Shown: positions 1 to 13,766, numbered from the stretch's first letter. The stretch: DNA of 39,215 nt from Cruorifilaria tuberocauda (GCA_013365365.1 JABVXU010000501.1:1-39215); one strand, 5' to 3'. The notes: generated by a model from the letters alone, not told the origin. Translations and numbers: made by a program.

Positions 1-36
<36 letters not shown>
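1..36. repeat. (TC)n microsatellite at the window edge
   Basis: An uninterrupted TC dinucleotide run opens the window and probably continues to its left. It ends at the TTGCTC that follows. It is a simple sequence repeat with no coding role visible here. Confidence 0.95.
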
Positions 37-39
<3 letters not shown>

Positions 40-3000
40 CTCTTTTAATCATCTTAAATTTAATGTCAATTAACTTTAAAAAAAAAGCACAAAGCAAAAA
101 CAGAAAAAACGAATTAATTTATAGTTATTGAAATAAATTTTGAATGAATAAAAGGAAAAAAAAAGCAAGAGAAACGATCAGATTTCAAATTTCGATATGA
201 AATATTTGCATGAAATATACAAGTGAAAAATTTTTTCAAAAATAATATATTACTAGAGATAGAGCGAGAAGAGTATTAAATAGCTTTGTTAAAATTATAA
301 TTAACTAATTAGAAGATAATAAAAGTAAGTTCACTGCAAAGCATGCTTCCTTTTTTTTTCATCCTGAAATCTCATTAATAAAATTAGAAATGTAGAATTG
401 ATTATGTATATTTTTGATTACATACTTTACTTTAATACGCAGTAATGTATAACGAATATAACGTTTAACGATATTTAATAGCGAATTTAATATGAAGTAT
501 TAACGAGTATTGTCAGGAACGTTACTTTAATTATATCTCGAAAATCTAATAAAACTATTAATTTCAAGTAATTTTAAATAAAGTTAAATCCATTTTATTT
601 CATTGATTTTGGAAAGTAATTATGAATTATAGCAATATTTATAACAATAATTGCGATTTCATTTTAAATTAATGATACTAGAAAAAAGTTTATAATTAGA
701 ATGATCTGATAATCGTTTGAGTTTTAAAATAGAATAGCGATAATGGAAGGTAAAATAGCGGAAAGAAGTTATTCTACTTGATTTTTAGTTCATTAGTTGG
801 AATTGAAATTCAAATTCATTTTTAGAATTTAAGTACAAATATAGATTCTACTAATTTGAAAATATTTCAAATAATTAAATTCACTCTAATCCTTAATAAA
901 GATACGTAGTATAGAATTAAGAAACAATATTATATTTAAACATATATTTAGAAGCATTTCTTTGTTTTTTTTTTCTTGCAGAAATACCAAATTGGCAAAT
1001 TGATACTTTAGAATGATTTTAAATGTATATTTAATTTATATTATCGAGTTTAGGAAAAGCTTCTATAAGATCTATCATTTGCATATTTATTTATCTCATC
1101 TTTTTCCGAAATAAAACTTTCATTATCAATTTGTGCATTGCATGAATTGAACATGAGCTATTTCAAATGAATGAATGATAAGTTCATTTTTCTGATTATT
1201 TCAAACCAATCAGTTCACAGATAAAAATTTTAAAGTTAATACAATCTTTAGCAATTGAGTGATTTTTGCTTCATCGATCGATCGATATCAATATAGTGTT
1301 TAATGGACGGAAAGTTTATTCAATTGATTTTCGTATATCATAAGCAAAGGTTAAAGTTCAACGGTTAGTGATCAAATATGAATATGATAATGAAATGAGT
1401 AACCTCATCATTTCATTAATATTTACCTGTTTGAAAATGAAATATTGCTGATCTGCTGGAATGATAAGAAGTAATCTAATATCTCTTATCACTACTATTG
1501 TCTTTCATAACAATCACTGATAAACATTTATTCTCTAAAATTATTTTCGCAAATTACGAATTAATAAACTCTTCCAACAAATTTTAATTTTTGAATTTAT
1601 CAAATTTGATGAGAAATATTTTGAAATAAAATGGATTATAATGAAATTCGTAAATTTTAAAGTTTATATAAATGTTATTGAATTTGGATAAATTGTGCTT
1701 TCATTAGTAAATATTATTTGCTATTGAAAAGTCTTATCATTTTTGAGCGCATTTCAAAATTTTATTATTTTGAAATAAATAAGATCACAATTTATTTCAA
1801 TATCTTAATGCATGTGCTAAAATTTCCCTCCATATATCATTCATTTATCAATCACAACGATCGATCAATTTTTTCTAATTCGATAAGAGTTTCGATGAAT
1901 TGAAAAATTAATTCTTTTATTTTGCCTATTGTCAATTTCCTTATCATTGATAATTTGATTTGTTTACTACAAGTTCTTCTAATTATTCCCCTTTGATATC
2001 ATTTCCCTACTGAAGCGACTAGTTTCCTAATGATATCTGATAATTTTGCTTGCAATAAAAAAAAAACTTTCACATCTGAAATATCGATTGAAGGTTAAGT
2101 GATTAATTTAAACTGTTCAATATTTTAAATTGATTGAGGGAAATGTTAGATTCAGTCATAAAACAAATTCATAATTTACTTTTAAAAGAAATAAAATGAA
2201 AATTTCAGCTCTCATAATTGCGATGGTAATTGATCAAAAGTGTTCTAATTAGCCCATTACTGAGTTTGTTACTTATTAAAAATTAGAAATTACTAAGTTA
2301 ATCAAATTTTTGATTTGCTCGCATTTCGATTTCATGTCAATTAGCTAATTTTATTTATACTTTTCGCATTAAATTGATTGATTGAATTTATTAAAATTTG
2401 AATGAAATATTATAAATAGCTTTTTTTTCTGAAATTTCCATCCTTTCCAAATTCCTTTATTTCATTAAACTTTTATCGCTCAAATCGATCGATTATATAG
2501 CTTATATTGTTTACCAATACGATCATTTACATTATCGATGACTGGAGTAAATATTTATGATCAAAAGCTATCTTCTAGTTCCGACTCTCTCTCTCTCTCT
2601 TTTTCCCTATGATCTATGTTTTTTATTTTCGCTTTTGGTTATATGCTAATTTCTTCATTCAAGCACTCCAATAAATTCAGATACAGAAGAAAATACGATA
2701 TTTTCTTTGAATTTTTTGCATCTGAATTTATTGGAATGCTTCAATCAAGAAATTAGAATGTAAACCAAACATTAAAAATATAAGTTTAAAGCAGCAAACT
2801 TAAAGGAAAAAAAATGTCAAAGAAATGAAATCATTTTTAAAGTTTCTCTCCAAAGAAACTATAATTGTTTCAATATACGACAAGCAACGAGATATAACTT
2901 TTGCATTTTAGGCGAATCAAAATAGTTCTGGAAAGAAAAAGCAGGTGACCAGCGACACTTGGTCTAAGTGGTCGGATTGATTATCACAATGGTTAGATTA

Positions 3001-3595
3001 ATTACGTGGATTGAACACTCTCTAATGGAATGTTTTTTGTCTAAATATGATCTTTCCAGATTTTTATGCAAGAAACTGATAAGATTTTCAATAAATTTAT
3101 CCTTTCTAACCTTCTTTCTCCCTAGTGATAAGTGATATATCAGTGATATATTAAAATGACTAAATTGTTATTCGTAAATATTCGAACTAGAAAAAAGGGG
3201 GAATTTTTTATCACAGAATATTAATTCTACTTCTTGACTGTAATTTTTAGTTCTCATTTTTCTCCAATAATTACCTTAAAGGTATCATTTGTTAGTTTCT
3301 ATTATCTTCTGCTACTATTACTTGTCTCATTCCTCTTCCATCATTTCTCAGCCAATATCGCAGTTAAAAAGCTTAGGTACATAGTAATGATAATATTAAT
3401 AATAGCAGAAAGAAACTTTTATCAGAAATTTTTATCAGTTAATATTCTGCTCCAAATCGCTCCTTTCATTCAATGTGAAGCTATATGCCTGTCTGTTTTT
3501 TTTGAAAATTGTATAGTCCACTTTTACACATATGTAAGTTCTTGATGTAATAATGGATGTTGCTCGATTGATTTTTCGATTGTGTGTTGTTTCAG
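37..3595. other. AT-rich non-coding region upstream of top-2
   Basis: I see no gene in this stretch. Short open frames such as 1718-1903 and 3234-3545 are Phe/Ile/Leu/Tyr-rich, as expected from AT-rich random sequence, and have no recognisable domain or exon pattern. It contains an ATCGATCGATCGAT run near 1273-1286, a short CT tract near 2585-2602, a long hairpin at 2633-2769 and a comparatively GC-rich patch near 2941-2977. The promoter of the downstream topoisomerase gene should lie at its right end. Confidence 0.6.
2633..2769. repeat. Long imperfect inverted repeat (hairpin)
   Basis: The left arm at 2633-2682 pairs with the right arm at 2720-2769. The innermost 32 bp pair with three mismatches; the outer part is less exact and needs a one-base bulge. 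The loop region contains a second small stem, GAAAATA and TATTTTC around a CGA turn. The whole could fold into one extended hairpin of about 137 nt. Precursor microRNA, a small inverted-repeat transposon remnant, or a neutral fold-back are all possible. I did not recognise a known microRNA seed family with confidence. Confidence 0.75.
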
Positions 3596-3663
3596 GACGA
3601 CTCTTGAAGAGCTAACTCAATTCAAAAACCAGCTGATTTGTCGTAACATTTCACAAATTGATA
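3587..3663 (+). promoter_or_regulatory. Candidate trans-splice acceptor and 5' UTR of top-2
   Basis: A strong nematode-style acceptor (TGTTTCAG) ends at 3595, 68 nt before the chosen ATG at 3664, with no upstream exon needed. This is the arrangement expected for spliced-leader addition. The leader itself is not encoded here, so trans-splicing is inferred. A conventional upstream non-coding exon is the alternative. Confidence 0.5.
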
Positions 3664-6600
3664 ATGAATAGCGACGAAGAATCTGGCAGTGATCCTTCGG
3701 TATGTCATTATTATAGTTTTTCTAGAATTTACCACATACCAGTTCAGCAGTTACAGGTTACTTTTGCTAAAATTCTTGTCTAGGTTCATTAAGGCTATTG
3801 TGAAATACTTAGGTAATTGCACTGACTCGGAAAGCAAGAGTATAAAATTATAGTAATATCTTTGAAATTTTAAATGAAAGAAAATAAATAGTGAAAAATA
3901 TTGTTTTTTAAGTGAATTATGAGTTTATATTTTTCTAGAATAGATCCTTTTCAGTTCACTTCATCTCCTCAAAAGAAGAAAGCATCCAAAAAGCAAATCG
4001 AGAAAAAGGATAAGCCACCAATTAAAAACAAACGAGCATCAAAAAAAGAAATGGATGGTATTCGTGTTTCTTTTGATTTATATCAACTAATTGACATTAT
4101 TTAATCAGAGCAGTTTCATATAAACAAAAATCTTGTACAACTTCTTTGTTATAGGCATTAATGGTGATAAGAATGATGGCGGTGATCCATTGGACATCTT
4201 TACAAATATTGATCAGCAACCCAAACGGCCAACTATTGAAAAAATTTACCAGAAAAAGAGTCAACTGGAACATATATTACTGCGGCCAGACACATATATT
4301 GGTTCTGTGGAGCGTACTGATAAAGCGGTATGTCTTAATAATGATAAGAAAGATCTATTCCCTTCTATGTAGCTTGACATAATTCAGTTTAGTAGTTTTA
4401 TGTTTGTTCTCTACTCCATCACTGTCAGCGGTATTAGGTTTCGCCAAGAAATAATAAAATAATAAAACAATCGATATATAACCCACTATTACAAATTCAT
4501 TCTGGTAGAATGCATTTTAGTTAAATTTTTATAAACATTATATATTGAGCATCTTGTTGGCTGTGATTGACATATCTTTTCACTTTTCAAATCATTTCTT
4601 CTTATCCTTCAACTTTTTATTTAATTTTTAATTAATTTTTAGCCATCATGGGTATACGATCCGGAAACAGAACGAATCGTCCAACGTGATATTTCATATG
4701 TTCCTGGATTATACAAAATATTTGATGAGATTCTGGTGAATGCTGCAGATAACAAACAACGCGATCCGAAGATGAATCTTATCAAAATTAACATTAATAA
4801 GTTTGATTTTAATTTATTTTTAATAATTCTGATCTGATCTTAGTTCTATTGATAATGTGCATATTAAAATAGATTTTTATTCGGCAAAATAACAAAACTT
4901 TATAGTATATGATTTGATGGCTTGATTTCATGTTAACACTATCACACTTTTTGAAAAAGTTTCAAGTTTTAGAAATCAAATTTATTGTTCATTAGTCTTT
5001 CAGTAATATAGTATCGTTGAGATTTTGAAAAATTGAGTTTAGTGAAAATCTTTGGTTAAGTAAGGAATATAGTTTGCTCTTCTTTTCTGTGGCTTAAAAA
5101 TGACTTCCTAGATGGAAATAACTGGAATAAACTCCTATTTTTAAAGAGAAATAAACGAGATTAGTGTGTTCAATAATGGTAAAGGTATTCCTGTTGCATT
5201 GCACAAAGTGGAACAGTTATATGTCCCTGAACTCATATTTGGTACACTGCTTACCTCTTCAAATTATGACGATAGCGAAAGAAAAGTGACAGGTACAGAT
5301 TTCTTGTAGTTACCATATTTCAAGTAAATATTTATTTCAATTGAGTGGTCCGATTATATTTACTTCTTTGCTTTTGAATATTAAGTTAAAGATTCGTCAA
5401 GTCTTCTCTGGTTATGTTTCTTTTATTTATGTTGGAAGCAGTAATTATATAACAACTCATGTAATCTCTTCGGTATCTCTTTTATTTGTTTCCAGAGCAT
5501 CCCAATGGTCATAACCTTTTCTTAAGCTTTAATACATTTTTTAATTTTGAATAGTATTGCAGAACATGAGTTTCAGGTGGCCGAAACGGATATGGTGCTA
5601 AATTGTGCAACATATTCAGCACAGAATTTACAGTTGAAACATCTTCCAAAGAATATGGAAAAGCTTTCAAGCAAGTAGGTCTATGGCATAATATTTTTAT
5701 CTTTTTTTATGATCAATTGATCTTAATTTAACTTAACCCTGCTGTAATTTAAGACTTGGAAGAATAACATGACAAAAGACAAAGATCCATTCATCAGTAA
5801 ATCAAGTGGTGAAGATTTTACACGTATAACGTTTAAACCTGACCTCACAAAATTCAAAATGACTGAACTAGATGACGACATTGTTTCGTTGATATCTCGC
5901 CGAGCATATGATGTCGCTGGTTCAACAAAAGGTGTAAAAGTATATTTGAATGGCAAACTGCTACCGGTAAGAATGTTTCTTCAAACATGAACCTTGCATA
6001 AATTTTTTTGAGCAGTTTAAGTTTACTTCTGATAATTGCAGATGTTTTTTTCCAGGTTCAAGGCTTTAAGCAATATGTTGAGCAGTACACAAAACATAAT
6101 CTTGATAGTGACGGAGAGCCGTACAAAGTTGCTTACGAGCAGGCTAATGAAAGATGGGAAGTAGCGTTAACGGTTTCCGAAAAAGGATTCCAACAAGTCT
6201 CTTTCGTTAATTCCATCGCTACTACAAAGGTTAGTTGGAATTTTTTTTCAGTCATTTTTTAGTTTTCAAGTATTTTTTAAATTTTTTAAATATAGTGAGT
6301 TGATAATTCGTTTCTATTCTCTTTAGTTTTCTAATTATAAAAACTGAAATCAGAAAAATTCTGGTTTCGAATAAAGACCAAAGTCAAGCTGGGAACTCGA
6401 CTGGATAAATATGATCTAATGTTCAACAGAAATGTTCGCCATACGTATTCAGATCTAATGTTCAAGATTTGAATACTTATAGCAAACATTTTTGTTTATT
6501 TTAATAATAAAATGAAAATCCAATTCAAATTTAGGGTGGTCGGCACGTCGATTACGTTGCTGATCAAATCACAGCGAAGTTGATAGACACTATCAAGAAG

Positions 6601-9600
6601 AAAGTGGGAAAAAGTGGAGTAAATGTTAAGCCGTTTCAAGTAAGATATCGTTTATTTGTAATTAAGATTCTATATATTTAAGGTTTTTTTGCTGATAAAT
6701 GTGTTTAACTTTTGAGAACTTCATCTCTGTCAGTTGTTATATTTCATTACGTTGCTGCGTACGTGTGCCTGTGAACAGGGAAGAATTTCTCTCAAGAGTG
6801 AATTACAGTTATTTCATTCCAGATCAAAAGTCACATGTGGATCTTCGTGAATTCACTTATTGAGAATCCAACATTTGATTCACAAACAAAGGAGACAATG
6901 ACCTTGCAAGCGAAAAGTTTCGGCAGCAAATGTGAATTATCTGAAAGGTTTATCAACGGAGTGATGAAATGCGGAATTGTTGAAGCCGTTTTGGCATGGG
7001 TTCGCTTCAAACAACAAGAAACATTAGACAAGAAATGTTCAAGCAAGAAAACTAGTAAACTGAAGGTTTATTTTATTAGCTTTGTCTTCAGTATATTTGA
7101 AATTTAGTTTTGAGTACTTATCTATATAATGAGCTATTATTCTCTTTTTGTGGTAATATAATCCACCTATTCAGGGCATACCGAAACTAGAGGATGCAAA
7201 TGACGCTGGAACTAAAAATTCTTCCATGTGCACGTTGATACTTACTGAAGGAGATTCGGCTAAATCACTCGCTGTTTCGGGATTGGGTGTCGTTGGTCGT
7301 GATCATTATGGCGTCTTTCCCCTGCGAGGCAAAATGTTAAACGTTCGCGAAGGCAGTCATAAACAAGTATTATTTCTACCTTACTGTATTTAATCTTTTT
7401 TCTTTTTTTCTTTTTGTAAAATGCATAAAAATAAGATCGGTTTCATATATATAATAACTTTTACACACTTTTACACTTCTACGTTTAAGAATGAGGAAAA
7501 TCGTTCATCATTCTAAAGCTTATTCTGCAACTGATTCAAACAGAAAGTGGGACTCACCGTTTCTAGTTTGTTTTACGTTATCAGAAGACAAATGTTATGT
7601 TGATAGATATTGCTAAATGAATGAAAATAAAAAGTGCTAAATGAACACAAAAACTTCTGGAAAATTTCTTTCAGTTATTAATAAATTTTAGATTATGGAA
7701 AATGCAGAAATAAACGCTCTAATTAAAATTATTGGTCTGCAGTATCGCTTGAAATATGACACAGATGAAGACATGAAAACACTTCGCTATGGAAAAATAA
7801 TGGTTATGGCTGATCAGGTAAATTATTGCCACAACATTTTCATGGGCAATTTGGAATTAATTTGCTTATCACTTTGTTAACGGATTCTTTTTTTACTTAT
7901 TTTTTAAATAAATTCTGCTACAGGACCAGGATGGTTCGCATATTAAGGGCCTTGTAATTAATTTCATTCATTATAACTGGCCAATATTAATTCGTCGTAA
8001 CTTCGTTGAAGAATTTATAACACCAATCGTTAAAGTAAGTATGGATTCATTTGATTTTTTCACTACTTATGAATATTGAAGCAACATGCTTTGAAGTTTG
8101 TTAAAAGAGTTTTAATGCATAATATGTCTTCTGTAGGAGTTCGTTTAGCAATTTTTATTTACTTTTTAATGTATTTAAAGTTTGTCTGAAATATTAATAT
8201 TCAAAATTTTTAAGAAGAGTAAGTGCTTATTTATGGTTGAAGATTTGGATTTTATAATTCATTATTTTTAGGCCACGAAGGGTAAAGAATCGATTTCTTT
8301 TTTCTCGCTTCCAGAATATGCTGAATGGAGGAATAATACTGAGAATTGGAAGACGTACCGCATAAAATATTACAAAGGTTTGTACTTTGTTTAAAAATTT
8401 GTGATTTGATATGATACAACAGTAGTTATGTATATCGTTTAGGTCTGGGTACTTCAACATCAAAGGAAGCCAAAGAATATTTCACCGATATGGTGCGCCA
8501 TCGTATCAGATTTGAGTATTCAGGAACGGAAGATGACGATTCTCTAGATATGGCATTCAGTAAAAAAAAGATTGAAGATCGAAAAGTGTGGTTAACGAAT
8601 TGGATGGCTGTAAGTGTAGCGAGTCTTTAAGTATATATTTGTGCTGTATTTTATGTCAGATCGGTTTAGTAAAACCCATTTTAAACAAAAAATAGTTGTT
8701 CTCATATTCAAAAATGATGTTTTCATATCTTCGTCTGCAGTATAGAATTCTTCCTCGTCATTTTTTTTCAGGAAAAAAAAATGAGACGTGAACAAGGATT
8801 AACGGAGGAGTATCTATACGATAAAGATACTCATGCTGTTTCATTCAAAGATTTCGTCAATAAAGAACTGGTGTTATTTTCAAATGCCGATAATGAAAGA
8901 TCCATACCAAGTTTGGTTGATGGATTAAAGCCTGGACAACGTAAGGTTGGTCGTGTAATTATCAAGCTTTTATTATTTAATTCTTTTCTTTGTAATTAGG
9001 TTCTACGTATATGATATCGATACTTGAGCTTTCCTATAAAATGCGCAATCTGGATTTTATTTAAACGCTGATATTACTGCCAGATGTATAAAACTTATTT
9101 CATTGTATTTCGTCTCATCTAATTATTTTTAGGTTTTGTTCACCTGCTTCAAGCGAGCAGATAAGAAGGAAGTGAAAGTAGCTCAGCTTGCTGGTGCAGT
9201 TGGAGAAATGTCTGCTTATCATCACGGAGAGGTTTATTTATAGTCTTTATGGTCTTCATTCGTTGTCTCAGTCTATAGAAAAGTTTTAATTGATTTTAAA
9301 TTAATCTTCGACGTTTTTAGGCCTCACTTATGTCAACAATCGTAAATCTGGCACAAGATTATGTTGGTTCAAATAATATCAATTTATTGCTACCAATCGG
9401 TCAGTTTGGCACACGTTTGCAGGGTGGAAAGGACAGTGCAAGTCCACGTTATATTTTCACACAACTCAAGTAAGCAGGCATATTTATTTGACATATTTTT
9501 GCTCAAATTTTTTGAAATTACCAAATTGATATATGGACCTTTTGATGCTTGATCATTTTGATTGTCATAAAGTATTTATTTAGTCCCGTAACCCGAGCGC

Positions 9601-12600
9601 TTTTCCCCGCTGTTGATGAAAATGTTCTACGCTTCCTGTTTGAAGAAAATCAGCGAATTGAACCTGAATGGTGAGTTGATAAATATGGAGTATGATTTAA
9701 ATATGAATCTAAGTATTTTATTAAAAACAATTATTTCTCAGGTATTGCCCAATCATACCTACAGTTTTGGTTAACGGAGCCGAAGGAATCGGTACCGCTT
9801 GGTCAACAAAAATACCAAATTACAATCCGCGTGAAATTGTTAATAATATGCGGCGCTTAATACGTGGCGAAGAACCTAAACCTCTTGTATGTTTCTGGTT
9901 TTAGTGAATTTCCAGAAGTGATAAGAAAGATGTTGCTTTTACATATTTGTCTTCTGAAATAGATAGAAACTCTTTATTCATCTATATGATAATATACTAG
10001 TTTTTTTTATCAAATTGTCATTCACTTCCTAAACCTTTTTTTTCAGACCCCATGGTTTAAAAACTTCCGTGGAACGATCGAGAAATTGGATGAGTGTCGA
10101 TATATTTGCAGCGGTGAAATAGCGCTTTTGAGTGATAACACAATCGAAATCACTGAGTTACCTATACGAACTTGGACGCAAAATTACAAGGAAACTGTCC
10201 TAGAATCCATGTTGGAGGGATCTGACAAACAACCTCCTCTAATACAGTATTCTTTTTATGATTTGTAAACATGTTTTCATCTTTCACTATTAATTGTTTC
10301 TCATAATGACTTTTCAGAGATTTCAAAGAATATCATACGGACACAACTGTTAAATTTGTTATAAAAATGAACGCAGCGAAGTTGAGGGAGGCAGAAATGG
10401 AAGGATTACATAAAGTATTCAAGCTGCAGACAGCAATTAACATAAGCTCCATGGTTTGTAATTCATTTGAGGTGTTGAATTCCGTAGGAACATTTAATTT
10501 TACTAATTTTTGCACTTTCTAAAGTATATTGTTTGAAACAAGAGACCTGAATTATTCTAGGGACAGTTTATGATACAACGATATTATCAGCTAGCGATAA
10601 TATTTTTTTTCTTCTAGGAAATTCAAGGAAATCTAAACATTGAAAACAGTTATGCAATATTTATAGGTTCTGTTCGATGCTTCGGGTTGTCTGCGAAGAT
10701 TTTCAAATGTGGAAGAGATCTGCAAAGAATTTTTTGAAACAAGGAAGAAAAAATACATTGAACGGAAAGCATTTCAGGAAGGCATGCTTCGCGCTCAAAG
10801 CGATCGACTCAGTAATCAGGTATTTTGTGATTTTTCGTGAAAATTAGAGTTTTAAGTTGCCGATGATTTCTTTCCCGGTGAAAAGTTGAAGGTGTGGCCT
10901 TTAATTGAATATTTGTCTGCATTTCAGGCACGTTTCATTTTGGGAAAAATTAAAGGCGAAATATTAATTGAGAATAAACGTAAGGCAGCAATAGTGGAGC
11001 AGTTGGTGCAAAAAGGTTTTGATCCGGATCCAGTGAAACGATGGAAAGAATTACAAAGAAAGCGCGAACTTGAAATGTCTGGCGAAGTCCAGGTTGACGA
11101 TGAAGAAGTGGAAGGTGAAGAAGAGGTTTGTTTTCTACCGAAGTATTCATTTATATTTACATAAATTAAATTAAACAGACTCGATTTGTATACTGTTAAC
11201 TATATTAAGTGTGGGTAGATTATTGCAGCAGTAAATTTTATCTATGTTCCATATATGCTTATCTATATTCTTGTACTGCTGAGTATTTTGTTTTTCTCTT
11301 TTCCCTCTTTTAATAAAATGAAGAAAATTTGATGTCACATACTTGGCTGTATGATTAGGTATCATATACTACTTTTAGTTATCTTTCACAATTCACTATT
11401 TTATAATTAGTTATTTATTGTTACAGGAGGAGTCCGAGGCATCTGTTTCACCAGTGAAAAAGGATTTGGAGAAGAAACTGAGTGATTATGATTATTTGGT
11501 GGGTATGGCAATTCTAAAATTATCGGAAGAAGAAAAGGATAAGTTGTTACATGACAGCGAACTGAAGTTAGAGGAGTTAAAGGTATGCACGTTTTTTTTA
11601 ATTTATCATTTCTTAAAATTCGTTTTTAGTTCGCTTTTGTATTCATATTTGATTCTCTCTTTTAGGCGTTACAATCAATGACTTGGTCTGATTTATGGGA
11701 ACAAGATTTGGATAATTTTTTGGTTGAATTAGAAAAACAGGTTTGTTAGATTGATGTATTTTTTTTTCTCCCTTTTTCTTTTCTTTCGGCAATCTTATGC
11801 CGTACACGAGTAGCTAATCTTTATATGTTTTGCAGGAAGCCAGGGAAAGGGCTGATATAGAAACACAAGTAAAAGATGCTGCTAAGAAAATAGCTGGTGC
11901 GACCACAAAAGGAGGACGTAAGAAAGCGGGCGTTCTTGTACAAGTATGTTTCAAAGATTGAGAAAGTCATTTTCAAAATTGTCGTTTGATAAAACATGTT
12001 GAAATATTGAGTGTATTTTTAAAATTAAATTTTTCTTTCATTTGGTGTTCATTGCTTTGAATATCATTTCCTGATTGTTAAGGAAGTACTTCCTGATCCG
12101 AATGGAATTCGAATTCAGCCTTCTCTAAATGCTATTAAAGAAAAATATGAAAGCAAAAAGACCGATGAACCAAAAGTCAGAAAACCAAGAGTTCCAAAAG
12201 AGCCAAAAAAAGTCAAGGATGAGAATGATGAGCAGGTTGTCTTTCATTGAGCTTGCCATATTTATTTGTAAAATTTGAAAATACTTGTATACATTTTCTA
12301 ATATATTTAGGATGACAAAAAGAAAGAGAAGTCCAAGCGCCAGCGGAAGGAAAACGGTAAATTTAAAATTCTTTTTATATTTAGTGAAAAACGGCAGTTC
12401 AGAATTTTATCTCAGTATCATATTCTCCAGAACATTGAGAGTTTTACTGATCGAAACTGATGTACAAAACATTAATCAGAAAAGGAATGCTTCCCCATTG
12501 TTTCAATCTTCAATGAGGAGAAGTTTTCTGCTTGAAAAGTGTAAGTGGCATAGAGAAGAAGCGATATTAGGCAGAACATCCAATTTAATGATTGTTTCAA

Positions 12601-13766
12601 GTTGGGAGCAAATTTTCAGATCGAGGTGACAGTTCGAAAGTTAAAAAGAAAAAACAAGACAAGTGGGGATCCAGTAGCAGTGATGATTTCGATGAATCTG
12701 ATTACGTTATAGATGATGATGACGATGATGTGATTGAGATTAAGAAAACAACAGCTGTAGATAGAAAGCGACGAGTTAGTTAGCATCTTTTTTTTAAGGA
12801 GGGAATTTTCTTTTTTTTAGTGGAACATTATTTTTTTTTCAAATCGTATTTTAGGCGGAGCAGTCAGCTAATAAATCTGATTTGAATAATAGTGGTGTAA
12901 ATGCTGAGGAAAGTTTGGCTCAGTTAAACGATGGAGGCAAAAAGAAATTCCATGAGAAGATGGACGATCTTTTCGCGAATGAGGTGAATTTTGATTTCTG
13001 TTAAGCGGTTCTTCCGTTTTGTTTATATATGTTTGGTCATCTTTCTAAAAAGAGGTATAATTCTCATCAACAAATGAATATCATCTCATGCTAAAATTTA
13101 TAGAAACCATCTGGTGAGGATGCAAACGATACTGCTGAAATCAAAAAAGACAAACCCAAGAAGGAGGCAAAATTAAAGGCAAAAATCACGATAGGAACAA
13201 GCAAAAAAGTAAGAATGTATAAAGAAATGCTTGATGATGTTTACGCATCATTATTTCCCATAAAGCATCGTCTCCGCATTTTTTGAAGTAAATGTATTGA
13301 ATAAACGGACTTACATACATCATTAATACATGAGTTGAGAATTGTTATAATAAAAATTTTTCAAAATTTGGTAGCCAAATTTTGAATCTTGGAGTTAAAT
13401 ATGGTCAGAGTCAAAGTAGCTTCATTTTTTTGATGTCTGAAATTTTCGGAAGCTACGTTTTAAAATACGCTGCATATCCTATTATTATTTCATTTACCCA
13501 GTAATTTATGATTTGATCAGGGATTGGAATCCAAAAAACGGAAAGTGGGATCTGATGATAATGATGATGATGATCTTCCCGAACCAGATCTCTCACATCG
13601 TCGTGAAAGAAATCGACCGCAGAAGGCAGTTAAATATACCTTCGATGATGATAATGATGATGACAGTGATGACATTCATAGGCTGTCTGATGGTGCATCT
13701 TTGCCACATCAAGTGAAGCGGCGGAAGAAGATAGAAAGCGATGAAGAGTTTGAGTTAAGCAACTAA
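3664..13766 (+). CDS. top-2: DNA topoisomerase II (ATP-dependent, type IIA)
   Basis: This is the nuclear enzyme that passes one duplex through a double-strand break to decatenate chromosomes. Exons: 3664-3699, 3955-4057, 4155-4327, 4643-4800, 5147-5292, 5577-5674, 5754-5966, 6056-6229, 6535-6639, 6823-7065, 7175-7366, 7692-7817, 7924-8034, 8272-8377, 8443-8609, 8772-8945, 9133-9231, 9321-9469, 9584-9670, 9742-9886, 10047-10246, 10318-10453, 10667-10819, 10928-11125, 11427-11582, 11666-11740, 11836-11943, 12083-12235, 12311-12356, 12620-12774, 12855-12983, 13104-13208, 13521-13766. All phases agree and give 1,554 residues, close to the family's usual 1,450-1,600. Visible motifs: GHKL ATPase EILVNAADN (E133, N137), GRNGYGAK (207-214), ATPase-lysine loop TTK (K367), TOPRIM EGDSAK (E508) with D588/D590/D592, and breakage-reunion SPRY with catalytic Tyr852 (codon 9450-9452) after Arg851. 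The N-terminus (18-46) is Lys-rich. The C-terminal ~280 residues alternate Lys/Arg and Asp/Glu blocks, with a KKRKV nuclear-localisation motif at 1478-1482. Introns just over 300 bp (such as 4801-5146 and 7367-7691) show no other gene. Confidence 0.97.
13360..13386. repeat. Perfect 12-bp hairpin in the last top-2 intron
   Basis: TTCAAAATTTGG and CCAAATTTTGAA are exact reverse complements separated by TAG. It lies inside the intron between 13208 and 13521. The AT-rich context makes chance possible. No function is claimed. Confidence 0.8.

Noticed and set aside
2930..2995. Possible tRNA-like gene in the GC-richer patch
   Set aside because: No acceptable acceptor stem or GGTTCGAATCC-type B box is present.
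3234..3545. 103-codon plus-strand open frame just upstream of top-2
   Set aside because: Composition is Phe/Ile/Leu/Ser-rich as expected from AT-rich DNA, with no domain, no supporting splice sites and no Kozak-like start.
12285..12629. 114-codon plus-strand frame within top-2
   Set aside because: It runs through the intron 12357-12619. The true top-2 exons on either side use another reading with good splice sites and correct phase.
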